Source: Datisca glomerata (lineage: Eukaryota > Streptophyta > Magnoliopsida > Cucurbitales > Datiscaceae). From it: DNA of 64,000 nucleotides. Of the stretch, positions 1 to 11,363 are shown piece by piece; position 1 is the first letter of the stretch, and each line of letters begins with the position of its first letter. Location of the stretch: contig QANY01000091.1 in assembly GCA_003255025.1 (NCBI GenBank), positions 724,219-788,218 of the forward strand. The letters are read 5' to 3'. The translations under genes and the position numbers were made by a program. The notes under the pieces are model-generated. The model saw only the letters and a program-made list of their open reading frames with translations. It was not told the origin of the DNA and made no database searches.

Positions 1-287
1 TCAAATCACCACCACTGATTCTGATATGAGGGTTGTATTCTTGTAAACCACTTCTCATGAGCTCCAGGTATGTATCGATATGCTGCAATGTAATAAAGAT
101 TAGTTAAGATATTTATAATTATTTTAAATACCACATTAAAAAAAATTATAAATAATTTCTTACATCCGACTCAAGCCATTGATAAGGTGAAGAGACTAGT
201 TGTTTGAACCAGGTAAGGTCAATGGTGCAAAATCCAACGTCTACTTTCTCGTTCCTGTACAACATAATATCAAAATTAGGTACACGA

Positions 288-640
288 TTAGTTTACTACA
301 CGGTGGTTACATGATGTTAGGGTAACCATCATATATATTATACGATGGCTACACGATGTTAGTGTAACCATCATGACTACACGAAGACTACACGATATCA
401 AAGTAGCCATCGTGTAAACTACACGAGGTCAGTGAAACCATCGTGTAGCCTACACAAGGTTAGTGTAACCATCGTGTAGCCTACACGATGGCTACACGAG
501 GTCATTGTAACTATCTTGTATACTACACGATGGATACACGAGGTCAGTGTAACATCATGTAGTATACACGGTTATACGACAGTGTAATTATCATATACTA
601 CATGAAGACTACGAGAGGTTAGTGTAGCCATCGTGAGAAG
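288..640. repeat. Array 1 of alternating TACACGA/TCGTGTA palindromic motifs
   Basis: The motif ctacacgatgg and its reverse complement (ccatcgtgtag) recur about every 15-25 bases in both orientations, joined by gtcagtgtaacca-like spacers. Neighbouring copies can pair, so a single strand could fold into serial hairpins. The array lies in an intron-like gap of the MULE gene. It is not a simple head-to-tail satellite, because orientation alternates and spacing varies. Confidence 0.85.
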
Positions 641-999
641 AAGAAGTGTACAAGAAAATTACAGAACTTATTTTACCCTTGCGGAGTTTAACCAAGCTTT
701 AAAATGGGCTTCATCCTCTAAAGATACATCACCATATGCTTGAAAAGGTTTGAAATCCGTTTTGGCAATGATATTCTCATCACCTTTTTTCCTTCGCTGC
801 TTCTTCTTTTCAACCCTTTCGGTTTCCCAATTAGGTGACTCTAGGAACCGAGATATTTTTATCTTCCTCTTACCAAATTCACCAGGACAAACGAGCAATT
901 CTTCTTCTCCATCGTTCGACTGTTCGGTTGACCAAACTGAATCCATCAATGCAGATATTATCGATGCAACTTTTTATTCTTCTTATTTTTGTTTCTTCT

Positions 1000-1530
1000 T
1001 TTTCTTCTTCTGCTTTATTTTCAGCTTCTTCTTCTTTTTTATTTCTTCATCTTTATTCCTTCTAATTCTTTTTTTTTTCACATTCTTCCTTTCTTTATTT
1101 CCAGCTTCTTCTTCTTTGTGTATTTATTTTTCTTCTATTCTTTCTTCTTCTAATTTATTTTCTTCTTTTTCCTCTTCTTCTTTTGTTTTTTCTTCCTTTA
1201 CTTCTTCTTCTATTTTTTCTTCATTTTGTTCTTCGTTTTCTGTTTTCTCTTCTATTTCTTTTTCTATTTGTTTTTTCCCTTCTGTTTTTTCTTCATCTTT
1301 CTTCTTTTCACCTTCCTCCTCATTATTACATTCCTTCTCTTCTTCAGTTTCTTCGACCTTGTCTTCTTCCTTTTCTTTTTTTATTATTCTTCTTCTTCCT
1401 TCTATTCCTTCTCTTCTTCTTCCTTCTCTACCATCCCATATTCTTCTTCTTTCTCTACTATATCTTCTTATTTTTCATCCTTCTCTCATTTTTCAAATTT
1501 TTCACGTCCTTCTCAATCTCCATCTCCTCC
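1000..1530. repeat. Polypyrimidine (TTC/CTT-rich) tract
   Basis: About 500 bases of nearly uninterrupted ttcttctt-type sequence on the plus strand. On the minus strand this is GAA/AAG-rich and would encode a Lys/Glu-rich linker, as is usual between the two domains of DUF1985/Ulp1 proteins. The Phe/Ser-rich plus-strand reading frames here are by-products of the composition and not genes. Confidence 0.8.
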
Positions 1531-1935
1531 CCGTCGCTAGCCATCATCATGGAAGATCGAGGATAGAATGAGTAATCATTTGGCCTCGATGTTACCAGAT
1601 GATCCATTAACATTTTAATTTGAGAAATTATAAAATAAATAGTTAATTGCATGGACATAATCTCCTTGTCCATTGAAGTGATCTTTTGGTCCATTTCCAT
1701 CAGACATTTTCTCATCCAATCTTCATGTCCACTGAACTTCTTGGACATAACCTTCTTCTCATATGTTTTCTCAATAGTCTCTTCTAACCTCTTCCTCTTC
1801 TTCTTCTCATCTTCCTTTTCAATGGCCTCCTCCTTATTAGCCTCATCTTCTACTAGAAAAGGATGACGGAGGAGGCGTCGACTAAAACAAACATGTAATA
1901 TTATGCAGGCGAAACAGAAAAAAGTGATTACAGAT

Positions 1936-2125
1936 CGGTTACACGGACCTCATGTACTCATCGTGTAGACTACACGATGAGTACACGGACCTCGTGTAGT
2001 CATCATGTAGACTACACGATTGTGACACGGAACTCATGTAGACATCGTGTAGACTACACGATTGTGACACGGAACTCATGTAGTCATCGTGTAGACTACA
2101 CCTACACGATGACTACATGAGGTTC
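1936..2125. repeat. Array 2 of alternating TACACGA/TCGTGTA palindromic motifs
   Basis: Same core as the array at 288-640. The unit here is roughly catcgtgtagactacacgat followed by tgtgacacggaactcatgtag. The central gtgtagactacac is itself palindromic and occurs at least four times. It sits between coding-like blocks of the MULE gene, again in an intron-like position. Confidence 0.85.
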
Positions 2126-3344
2126 GAGTTCAAGAAGAAGAATGGTAGAAAATGATTTTGAACATACCTTCTCTCCAACTACTGCTCTCCATAAGCTTTT
2201 TTATTCTTCCTCTTCAGTAGGGACCAAGAAAAGGACTATCAACTAAAAATGTATGAAATATAAATTAGTATATGTGATAGTAAAATAAATTAACTTGTCA
2301 ACATAATTCACCAACATATATTCTCCTTCGAAAAAAATTATTTTTAAAGATTCTCAGCTGGTATTATCATAGTCGGACACCACTTGAGAATCCTTGGCAC
2401 CTTGGTCGAAACCTGGTTACCATACAAACTACCCACCATAGGGATAGTTTCAAATACCATGCCTATTTAAACAAAAGAGAGTAATTTAGTATTCAGCACA
2501 TAAATAATTCAATACATCACTACATAGAATTAAATAAATTGTACCTGGAAAGAAAATGCACATCCATTGAGTGAATACCTATGAACAGTAGCAGGAGATT
2601 TCTAATTTTTTTTGTTTTTTTTCTTGATCTTTAAGATCACCAAAAATAGCCTTCATATTCTTCAATCTAATAATGATTTTGTTGTTTTAGAGAATGAGAG
2701 CTCTCCCCACGGATATTGGTTAAACGCTTCAAGGTCGTCAACCAAAACCAACCATCTATTCTCAGTTAGGGTATAGTTCTCCTACCCCAACAGAAAATGT
2801 TCTAGCAAATAAATCAAAGCCATTTTGACCCCATCAGAATTTGACTATATTTAGAGTTTTTAAACTTCTCCAACTCAGACATGATTATTGATCGGGCTTT
2901 GGGAAAGTACAGATCATAGAGTCTGTTGGGGCCACACATTTTCTTCTCATCCTAGGCTTCACCGAACTTTAGTCCGGTCATCAACGAGAACTCCTTATTG
3001 GAGAAGCACAGTTGTTCCTCATTGACAAGAAACCAGATTTTCTTCTTAGATGGAGTGTCGTTGACATATTCAGCCTCCTTGGACAGTACCTGGTGGCAGA
3101 CAGTTGCTGAAAACTTCAAGGTTGGGAGATCAAGGAGACGGCCAAAGCATGTCTCCCTAAATAGGGAGAGTTGAGGAGCTGTCAGCTTTGTCTTGATAAC
3201 ACCTCTATGTAGTGGGTATCGCACTTTGCAATGACCATTGATTTTGAAATTGTGTTAACGTCATGGACATATCTTAGTTGCATCTTTAATGAAGCCATAA
3301 CCTGTAGAATATTCAAGGCAAACATAAGATCAGAAAATATACAT

Positions 3345-3640
3345 GATGCTCATGTAGTCCTCGTGTAGACTACACGAGGACTACATGAGGGCCTGTGTGA
3401 AGCTCGTGTAGACTATACGAGGGGTACACGATCCTCGTATAATCCTCGTGTAGGGTATATGTTCCTCGTGTAGCCCTTGTGTAGATTACATGAGCTTTAC
3501 ACGACCCTCGTGTAGCTACACGAGGGGTACATGACCCTCGTGTATTCGTCATGTAGCCAACACGAGGCTTACATGACCCTCGTGTACTCCTCGTGTTGCC
3601 TACACGAGGCTTACACGACCTTCTTATAGTGCTCGTGTAA
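3345..3640. repeat. Array 3 of alternating TACACGA/TCGTGTA palindromic motifs
   Basis: Recurring ctcgtgtag/ctacacgag units with ccctcgtgta spacers, upstream of the likely start codon of the MULE gene. The motif is a variant (tcctcgtgtagactacacgagga) of that in the other two arrays. The Arg/Thr/Gly-rich minus-strand reading frame at 3370-3723 is a translation of this repeat and not a gene. Confidence 0.85.
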
Positions 3641-3971
3641 CCTAGAAAATAGACACTCACCAAGACCATAACCTCAGAAACAAAAACAAAAAACACACTT
3701 AGAAACCTAGGAGAAAAAAACACTCAGAAACTCAGAAAATAGATATTAGAAAAAAAACAACATTGTTGTGATTCAGACATCCACAAAAAATAGAAACATA
3801 GAAATTTAGAAAAAAAAACCCTCAGAAACCCAAAAAAACACCTTAGAAACCCAGAAAAAAACACCTCAGAATCCAGAACAAAAACTCAGGAACATGAAAA
3901 CTTACCTTGTTGTTTTTTCTTGATGTGGGAGACGAAGACTAAAGGATTTGCAGAGAGAGATGCTGTAATTT

Positions 3972-4025
3972 CGAGAGAGAGAGAAAGAGAGAGGGAGAGA
4001 GAGGGAGAGAGAGAGAGAGAGAGAG
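3972..4025. repeat. (GA)n microsatellite
   Basis: Nearly pure GA dinucleotide repeat with a few interruptions (gagaaagagagagggagaga). It lies in the 5' flank of the MULE gene. Confidence 0.95.
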
Positions 4026-4271
4026 TAATAGTAAGAGAGAAAATGAGGGAAATGCAATTGATGTACACAAAGGGGTGGAGTTTCGTGTAATCATCAAATT
4101 TTTTAAGCCGTCGTTTGGAATTCGTGAAGGGGTTTTTTGGTAACTTCACAAGTTGATTTTGAATTGAAGTTGATTCAAGGGCCAGGATAAGCGAAAATTA
4201 GTGTAAGAGTCTAACTCTGTAAAATGGTTAGTGTAGGGGTTTATTTTAGCAAAAAAACCCCAAAAATCTAT

Positions 4272-4554
4272 CAGGATTCTTCTTACACCTTTTTAAGTGT
4301 GTCCACGTATTAGAAGTACCATTAGTAGTAGGACATGTTAAAACACGCTTACAATGTTTACAAGTGGTTGTCTCCTCATCATCGTCCTCATTATTATCTT
4401 TTTTAACAAAATGGTTCCAAACTTCAAAGGTCTCTTTTTCTTTTCTCTTACCTTTAACAGCTTTAGCAGTCGGCGGCTTTGGAGCAGTTGGATCTTTTAA
4501 TGTGTCACTTGGAGCATCACTTTGCATAGAAGAAGGTGGATTTGCCGACATCAT
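4272..4554 (-). pseudogene. hAT transposase, N-terminal BED zinc finger only
   Basis: The start is the double ATG at 4554/4551 (MMSANPPSSMQSDAPSD). After a Lys-rich stretch comes a BED-type finger: FEVWNHFVKKD, then CKHC, then THLKRCKK. This keeps the Cys-X2-Cys and the His...Cys ligands expected of hAT transposases, where the finger binds DNA. The frame is then lost where the MULE terminus begins, so the catalytic RNase H-like and dimerisation parts are missing here. They may lie beyond the MULE, outside the window. The earlier in-frame Met at 4662 gives a hydrophobic leader unlike the family and is less likely. Sequence to about 5160, with GA-rich and agagagga stretches, looks like the 5' flank of this gene. 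Confidence 0.75.
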
Positions 4555-4662
4555 ACTAATAAAAAAATGAAGCTTAGTAAAGAATTCAGCTAACAGAAGC
4601 ATAAAATTTCTTAAGCTAACATTTCTAAGTGTAATAGAATCAACCAAAATAAAAATAATCAA

Positions 4663-6429
4663 ACAGATCTAAGCCTACATCTAAAGCATGGCATATTACA
4701 GATCTAAGACTAAGTCTAATATAATCAACTGAAACAAACAGAATCAAGCATATCTAAGCCTAAAAGAGCTAAGCTAATGCCGAATGGATCTAGAGATTAA
4801 CCAATCTAATCAGAGATTGATAGATCTAATCAGATATTAACAGAGTCTAACATTCAAAACAATCGAAGCCTAACAGATCTAAGCTAACGCCTAACCGATA
4901 TAAATCATAAAGTATAAGACCTTTTATTTACCTTCAAAAGAGACGGCAAGGAGTGCTTCGCAAGGGATCTAAAATTGTAAAGAGAGAGGAGAGAGCAAGG
5001 AGTGCTTCACAAAGAGAGAGGATATGAGGTTTTGTTCTATAATTGCAAAGAGAGAAGAAAGAGCTAGGGTTATGTTCTGTTCTAGGAAGCGCAAGGGAGG
5101 GGACTCGGGGAGAAGGAAAGTTAGGAGGCGTGAGGGAGGGGACTCGAGGAAATTAATAGGCCAGTACAGTTAATGGGACTCTAAAAGAACTCAGATTCAG
5201 GAGACAACCCAAAGCCCAACAAAGAAGAGAAATTAACATATTTGTTTGCTATTTTTTCTAATTTATTAAGCATCAAATTTTATGAGATTGTTTTTTGCTC
5301 AGAAAATTTAAGCAACCAATGTTCAATAATAAAGTGATGTGACAATGGTCTTGTGATATGTACCTTATAATTGAAATATATGTACCTTATCTGATTCATC
5401 GGTTTGTAAACAGTACAAATGAAAAAAGTTTTAGATCTATCCTCTAAAAGCTATTTTTTACTGTTTTCATTTACTTTATTTGGCTGAAAAGATGCTAGAA
5501 GCTCTGATGGAGTAACTAAAGATAGTGATACTATTTTTTGATGTATAGCTCGTATAATTAACGAGAAGGTTTGGTCATTTAGAAACATTGGTCAATCTTC
5601 TGTTAATCATAAGCTTCAAGAAATTTAGGGTTTTCATGATAATATTTTTTTTGGTAAAGTTGGTTAGACTTGTTTAGTTGTTTTGTCTTTTTGGAGTATG
5701 ACTCTTGTAAGCTGTTTATATTTTTAGTTGAATATATTTACATTTAACAAAAAAAAATTGAAACATGCAGCGCAAAAGAAATTATTAGTTTCATTAGTGA
5801 GAGTCACGAGGTTTTATTAGTGAAATTGCGTGCGGTTAAGCTCATCCCATAGAATGATTTGAGTAAGAATGCACAAATTCATAGCATGAAAAATCACTTA
5901 GTGCCTAATTAAATACCTTTTCATCAACTTGACTAAAATAAAACATTTGTTATCATCAATAAAAAAAATCATTGTTTCTGTCCTAACTACTCCATGCTAA
6001 AAAGAGAAAGTCTTGACCTTTAAACCATGAAGGTCTAAAAGAGGTAAAGAAGACAAAGATGACTTAACTGGCATTAGTAGGTTATCACGATCTATAATAT
6101 TACATTATTACATAACTAGTGACCTAATCGTCTTCCAGTTTTTCCAATAACAAATAGTACAAACCAAAATTATCATTCATTAGTGTTACAAAAAATCGTT
6201 CATCAGTTTGTGATCACTGCTATTTATACAGGATAGCTTAGCTAGGTATAGAAGAAGATCGCCATCTCTTTTAGTAGAATTGTCCATCTATATGCACGGG
6301 TGTACGCCATTCTGAGTATGATAGCCTAGCTTTTGGTGTTCTTGTACTCGAAAATGGCAATCTATTAGTTATGTTAATAAATCTATATATCTTCTCTGTT
6401 TAAACTATATAATTCGAAGTATTTCATTT
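4663..6429. other. Non-coding interval between hAT fragment and copia relic
   Basis: The first 500 bases are the probable 5' flank of the hAT gene, with many repeated agatctaagc/taacagatct motifs. The rest is AT-rich. A stretch ending in acatttaacaaaaaaaaattg near 5740-5760 resembles a retroposon 3' end with a short A-tail, but there is no coding sequence to support it. I see no gene. Confidence 0.5.
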
Positions 6430-7125
6430 TGTTGAAATTTTGTGCCTCAAATTCCTTGGAGATTTATTTCTAATTTTGTGGAGTTTGTTACTAAAGAAAA
6501 TATTGTGATATTGTGGTGAGAATCCTATTTATGAATAAGAAAGTTTGAGTTTTTTGGAATGCCTATAAATAATAGGTTTTGGATTGAGGTTCGGTGTTTC
6601 TGCTTTAACAGAGTGTGGGAGATGACTCTACCCTAAAATGAACATTTTGTGGTGAGGAAACTCTTGTTATAAGAGATATAAGGCAACTTTAAGATGAGAG
6701 AATATAATCATGTTTGGACAGATGGTAAGAGGTGGCTCCATCTAAAGGGAGCATCCCGTGGTGATGAATGTATGTTTTGAGAGATAGAGGGTAGTCTTAA
6801 GATGTGAGATAGAGCTTCATCTTAGGAGTAGATACCCAAATGATATTGAGAAGTTTAGTCAGAAAACTTCGCCCGCGTGATTTCTAAGTTAATGGGTTGC
6901 TCAAGTACGATCGAGTAGTTGCGACTTTTGTCTAAGCTACTTATTGGTTGTCAATGTGTTATTAATCAAGTTGCGGGAGATGTCATCACAAGGTATGGTT
7001 TACGGTTGTGTGTATTGAGTTTATATTTGAATGTAATGAGATTTTGATTAGGTAGTTGTATCATTTTAGGGTTTGTAATGATGATGTTATAATAAGATAT
7101 TTGTGGATGTAAGTAAATTGGCCAA
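6430..7125 (+). repeat. Diverged copia-type LTR, copy 1
   Basis: Begins tgttgaaattttgtgcctca and contains a TATA-like cctataaataat (about 6561-6573). It aligns along its length with the segment starting at 7601, in the same order and orientation: tcaaattccttggagattta, gagaatcctatttatgaata, then the gtaatgagatttt and ggatgtaagtaaattggcca blocks. Divergence is heavy, so insertion is old. The right boundary is approximate. Confidence 0.6.
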
Positions 7126-7600
7126 ACCAAGTTAAAATATTGGCTTGTTATAATTTTGTTGGCGGTTTCTGTTGCAACAAATTGTATCACAGGCTGATGA
7201 TTTTGATCCTGAAGTGTTCGAGAGTAGACCTGCATGATTTTTCAGGGATAATAGAGACCGTTCTGCAGTGTTGTTGCCATAATATATATTGTGTGGTGTT
7301 GACGAATTGTTTTCGTGAGTCTTTAAGGTGCCGAGCTTGGTTTGTGAATGAAATCTATGATGTGGCGTGGCGTGTGGTGTTGTAGGAAAAAATCAAAAGG
7401 GGCATGTGGGTAGTGGTGCGGTTATTCGATTTAAAGCATTTTATTTCTGTTTTCTGAGTGTGGTTGATTTTCCCTTGGCTCTTGAAAGATAAATTATTTT
7501 GGGATTTAACGTTGTAGACGGATGTTTGTGATTGAAGATGTTTTGTTTTAGGTGGAGTTGTAGCGTTGATTATTATTCGAGGATGATAAAATTTGAGTCA
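7126..7600. other. Spacer between the two LTR-like copies
   Basis: No homology between this segment and either LTR copy was seen, and no reading frame has recognisable similarity. It may be a leftover of an internal region after deletion, or unrelated DNA between a solo LTR and a second element. Confidence 0.4.
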
Positions 7601-10190
7601 TGGTAGAAATTTTTGGAATTTGACGCCTCAAATTCTTTGGAGACTTGTTTCCAATTTTGTGGAATTATCTATTAGAGAAACTATTATGTGATATTGTGCC
7701 TTGAATGAGAATCCTATTTATGAATAGGAAAGAGTTATTTGGAGTGCCTATAAATAATATGTTTTAGTTTAAGGTTCGATGGTTCTGGTTCAAAAGAATG
7801 TGAGAGGCAACTCTACCTTGAAGGGAGAACATCGCTTGGTGAAGAGGCTACGACTAAGAGATAGATGACAACGTTAAGATGAGAGAAGATGATTTTATTT
7901 CAACAAAAGGTGAAAAATGACTTTATCCTAAAGTGAGTATCTCATTGTGCGGAGGTTCTACCCTAGTGCTAATGCAAAGCCTTAAGATGTGAGTTTGCTC
8001 TATCATAAGAAGTGATACCCAATAATATTGAGAGCTTTTGTCAGAGGCACTACAAGAAAAACGGCTTATGGCCGCAAAAATCGTCATAAGCCGATAAATG
8101 TGGGTAGACTGGTTCATACACAGTAAACTAGTTAAAATTGTGTAAGTATATATGTTACTATTTATGTTTGAATTTAAGAAATGTCATAATTTCAGTTGGA
8201 AGAATATGACATTAAGAATATGCTCATCGTATAAATATTAATTATGACAAAAACTAATTAATATATATTCATATTGAAATTCTAAAGAAGATAGAATTTA
8301 TATCAGGTTTCTACCTATTGGGCATATCGATATCCACTGTTAGTATGTGTTAATTAGGATTCAATAATTAAGTTTTTTTTAAGAAAGCCAGATTTTTACA
8401 AGTGGTTTTTATTCTAGTTTCTTCTCTAAATGAAAGTAAAGGTTGCAAGTCAGCTACTGGAAGGCGCAACGTTTAACACGAGCATGAAGAATCAAGAAAG
8501 CAACTTGACATATATGCTCAACTAGAATTATATGTGATTAAAGCGTCTTACTAATATATCAAAAATCCGTAAATTAACTCAATATATTCTTCCATAAAAA
8601 AGATGCAGAGGTTATCATATTCCTATTGGTTGTACATAACGCATTGAAAAATCAGCAAGTTATGATAAAAACAAAATAAAAAAGTAGCATTTCTAAAAAT
8701 TAAAATCAAATACACTTTTGAAGCCAACTTTTATCATTTCAGCCACCCCAGGAGATTTTCTGATAAAATTTTTGAATAGTATCCGCTAGGATCTAAATTG
8801 TATCATGATATACTTGAGAAAGATGAGAAGAAACAAAAATCAACAAAGATTTAAGCTCCATGGAGAAACCTTCAAATATCACAAAAAAAACAAAACAAAA
8901 AAACCTTGAGAAAACCAACTACTTATTGAATCTCTGCAAATTTGTCTAAATGATAAATAAAATAGATTGAGTAATGTCAGATGTGAAATTCAATTACTTG
9001 CTCAAAACGATCTATTTGCCATCGAAAAATAGAAACAAAATATATGACGTAAAAAGTAAATAACTAGAAAGCAACTTACATGTTTACTCTTCCATTAATA
9101 GTTCATTAAAATTAGTAAAATAAATTATTACAGTTGATAAATATTTATCCGTTTCAAGTCCAAAGCAAATCTTCTTCTCTAGTGTTTCTGAGTATACTCA
9201 ACAACAATATCCATGTGAATTAGATGGAGTATAAAGCAAAAGGTAGACCAAATCCATGAAATGAAGGGCTGGAAATTGCAGCAAACAAGATAGAGAAAGA
9301 GAAAGAGAGATAAAGCAGAAATGAGACAGGAAAATTGAGATTCACCGGCGTCGACAAACGGTGAGGGTGATCAGAGATCTATGATGGGAAAATGACAAGT
9401 GACCAGATTTGAGCTTCATTTACGAACCGCCCGAGAATTGACTAAGAAAATGAGAGAAAAAGTGAAAGAGAAAGAGTGAATTCGCGAATTTGGGGCTAGG
9501 GATTTAAGCTACTTTTGCCGACGGTTCTAAACCGCTGCTAATATCTTAAAAACTGCCGCTAATAAGATCTTTTATAGGCGCTAAAGGTCATGAAATATGA
9601 CTTTTTTTATCGGCTGTTCGTTTTACCACAACCGCCGCTTAAAGGTCATGAAATATGATTTTGCAGTGACGATCTTGAAAACCGCCGCCTAAAGTACACT
9701 ATTTAGTGGCGGTTTTAGAAACCGCCGGTAAAACTTTTACCGTATTTTTTTTTGCGGCGGTTGGAGTAACCGTTGCCGTTAAAGCACTGAGAAATACCAT
9801 TTTCTTGTAGTGAGGGTTTTGGTTGTGCTGAATGCAGGTTTCCAAACTAGTGAATTGCTCAAGTCTAATTGAGTAGTAGTAACTTCTATCTAAACTAGTT
9901 ATGGTTGCCAAATATGATGGAGACATTAACCACTGATGGGAGGTATAGTTTACGTTTGTTGGTATTAAATTAAGATTTGGGTGTAATGAGATTTGAGTTA
10001 GATGGTTGTGTCATTTCAGAATATGTAATAAAGATGTTATAATGAGATATATGTGGACGTATGCAAATTGGTCAAACCACTTTGCTATTTGATTTATAAA
10101 TAGATTAGTTTGCGTATATCAATTATCTAATATAATTACATAATAATCATCATTGGATTGTGATTTCTAACTTATAAGATTTAATCTCAA
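7601..10190 (+). repeat. Diverged copia-type LTR, copy 2, split by a CACTA insertion
   Basis: The left part (7601-8047) and right part (9816-10190) together align with copy 1. The join falls inside the block tattgagagcttttgtcag | gttttggttgtgctgaatg. A TATA-like cctataaataat is present at about 7747. The copy ends near tctca and is followed by ttggtatcttgttctc (from about 10195), a decayed form of the ttggtatcagagc primer site used by many plant copia elements. This makes it the 5' LTR of the internal relic to the right. Confidence 0.6.
8048..9812. mobile_element. Non-autonomous CACTA (En/Spm-type) element
   Basis: The left end is cactacaagaaaaacggctt and the right end is the inverse (ccattttcttgtagtg). 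CACTACAAGAAAA is the hallmark terminus of plant CACTA elements. The insertion is flanked by a 3-bp target duplication, agg at 8045-8047 and 9813-9815. Subterminal copies of gccgctaa/accgccgc and two copies of taaaggtcatgaaatatga (about 9582 and 9641) fit the subterminal repeats bound by CACTA transposases. No transposase reading frame is present in its 1765 bp, so it depended on a helper. It interrupts an old LTR, so it arrived later. Confidence 0.9.
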
Positions 10191-11194
10191 ACGTTGGTAT
10201 CTTGTTCTCTATAATGGATTTAATCTCTATATGGGTAGCAAGAAGCAATTGAAATTTGTTACCTTTAAGAGTTTATGAAAAATAATTATGATGATGTTGG
10301 TTGACTAAAAAAGTCTATGAAAAAAGAGTATAGTAGGTTCAGGAATTGTGAAACGACAATGAATGCATGGACAACTCCAATTTTGTTGGAGTTCTCATAT
10401 GATGTTAATTATTTCTTATTCATGCCAATAGTTTTTCTGTATATTCTGCAATATCTGGAGTCAAGTGTGTTTCCATAAAAGAAAATGTCTCTATGTTAGG
10501 CGCAAGAGGATATAGGCATATTTCTGAAAAGATATTAGAGTGCTTGGTCAATGATTAAATGAACTCATTGTTGCTTCAAACTTTAATATGTGTGTTGATT
10601 ATGTTAAAGGGAAATATATAAAAATAAATTTGGATGACTTCACAGGAATTATGCAGGATACAAACTTTTGGATCATATTCATATTGATGTTCGTGGACCT
10701 TTTGACATTGATATTTGATGTGGATGTATATACTTATTCACTGTAAGTTTGACAGTCTTGATCTCTATCAAAGATGAGGTTGACAAAGATAAAAGTTATA
10801 TGAAGCAACAAAGGTGGAGAATATTACGGGAGAATGACAATGAATGTGTGAATCATGACCATTTTATCAAAAATATTATAAGACTGTCATTTGTTTCCAA
10901 AATAAATGTTGTTTTATAAACCAATCTTAATATGCAGAAAGAAAATTTATGTTGTTTGTAGTTACTCTTCAGTTTGCAACGGTGCTTGAGGGAAGTTCCA
11001 TATGCCTTTTAAGTTATGGATGATGACATCTGGATAAATCAAAGGGTTTTGGATTCTATTATCCTTCAAACATATAATGATGATTGAGGCTGCTCATATA
11101 ATTTTTTTATTAAAGGGTTATGTTCCAGTGGGAGTTTGGATCATAGTAGTCCTTTCTATTCTCATAGCACTAACTTCCAACACACCATACTGAT

Positions 11195-11363
11195 AAATTT
11201 GGTATCTTCAAATTCTATAGTTGTTGACATTGTAATAAGTTAAAGATTCACAAATTAGACACTGAGAAATGTGATATCTTCAAATTTGGTATCTTCAAAT
11301 TCTAGTTCTTGACATTGTAGTAAGTCAAAGATTTACAAATTAGACACTGAGAAATGTGGTACA
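11195..11363 (+). repeat. 87-bp tandem duplication inside the copia relic
   Basis: The copies start at 11195 and 11282 with aaatttggtatcttcaaatt and both end near cactgagaaatgtg. They differ at several positions, so the duplication is old. Confidence 0.85.

Larger units (their letters stand above)
1..3298 (-). pseudogene. DUF1985 / Ulp1-like cysteine protease gene of a MULE, partial and frameshifted
   Basis: The reading runs right to left. The likely start is the ATG at 3298 (MASLKMQLRYVHDVNTISK). A one-base frameshift near 3245 then leads to a DUF1985-like block (about 3240-2955) with PLHRGVIKTKLT, FGRLLDLPTLKFS and FSNKEFSLMTGLKFGE. The middle (1748-1458 and the tract at about 1000-1500) reads as a Met/Lys/Glu-rich linker. 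A C-terminal block at 949-668 (KRKIKISRFLESPNWE, then FKAWLNSARVK) matches the region that precedes the Ulp1 peptidase in this family. Two short exon-like pieces (about 255-160, VDVGFCTIDLTWFKQLVSSP; and about 80-1, HIDTYLELMRSGLQEYNP) match the beginning of the peptidase domain. The catalytic His/Asp/Cys residues would lie left of the window. Family function is SUMO-protease-like; activity of this copy is unlikely given the frameshift. Exon borders are approximate. Confidence 0.65.
1..4265 (-). mobile_element. Mutator-like element (MULE) carrying a DUF1985/Ulp1 gene, left part outside window
   Basis: The segment reads on the minus strand as a plant gene of the DUF1985 plus Ulp1-protease type, which is known as cargo of Mutator-like transposons. 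The right boundary is inferred. The hAT BED-finger reading frame next door is coherent up to CKKNPDR and then runs into the sequence ggggtttttttgctaaaata, read on the minus strand, which looks like the element terminus. The other end, its terminal inverted repeat and the target duplication lie left of the window, so the family cannot be proved here. The element also holds three arrays of alternating palindromic motifs and a long pyrimidine tract. Confidence 0.6.

Noticed and set aside
750..1571. Long Phe/Ser-rich reading frame on the plus strand
   Set aside because: It is a translation of a TTC-rich pyrimidine tract. The meaningful strand is the minus strand, where it encodes the Lys/Glu-rich linker of the MULE gene.
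3370..3723. 117-residue Arg/Thr/Gly-rich frame, minus strand
   Set aside because: It translates the palindromic repeat array and has no start context or family features.
3886..4149. 87-residue Ser/Leu-rich frame, minus strand
   Set aside because: It is driven by the GA microsatellite and lies in the non-coding flank of the MULE gene.
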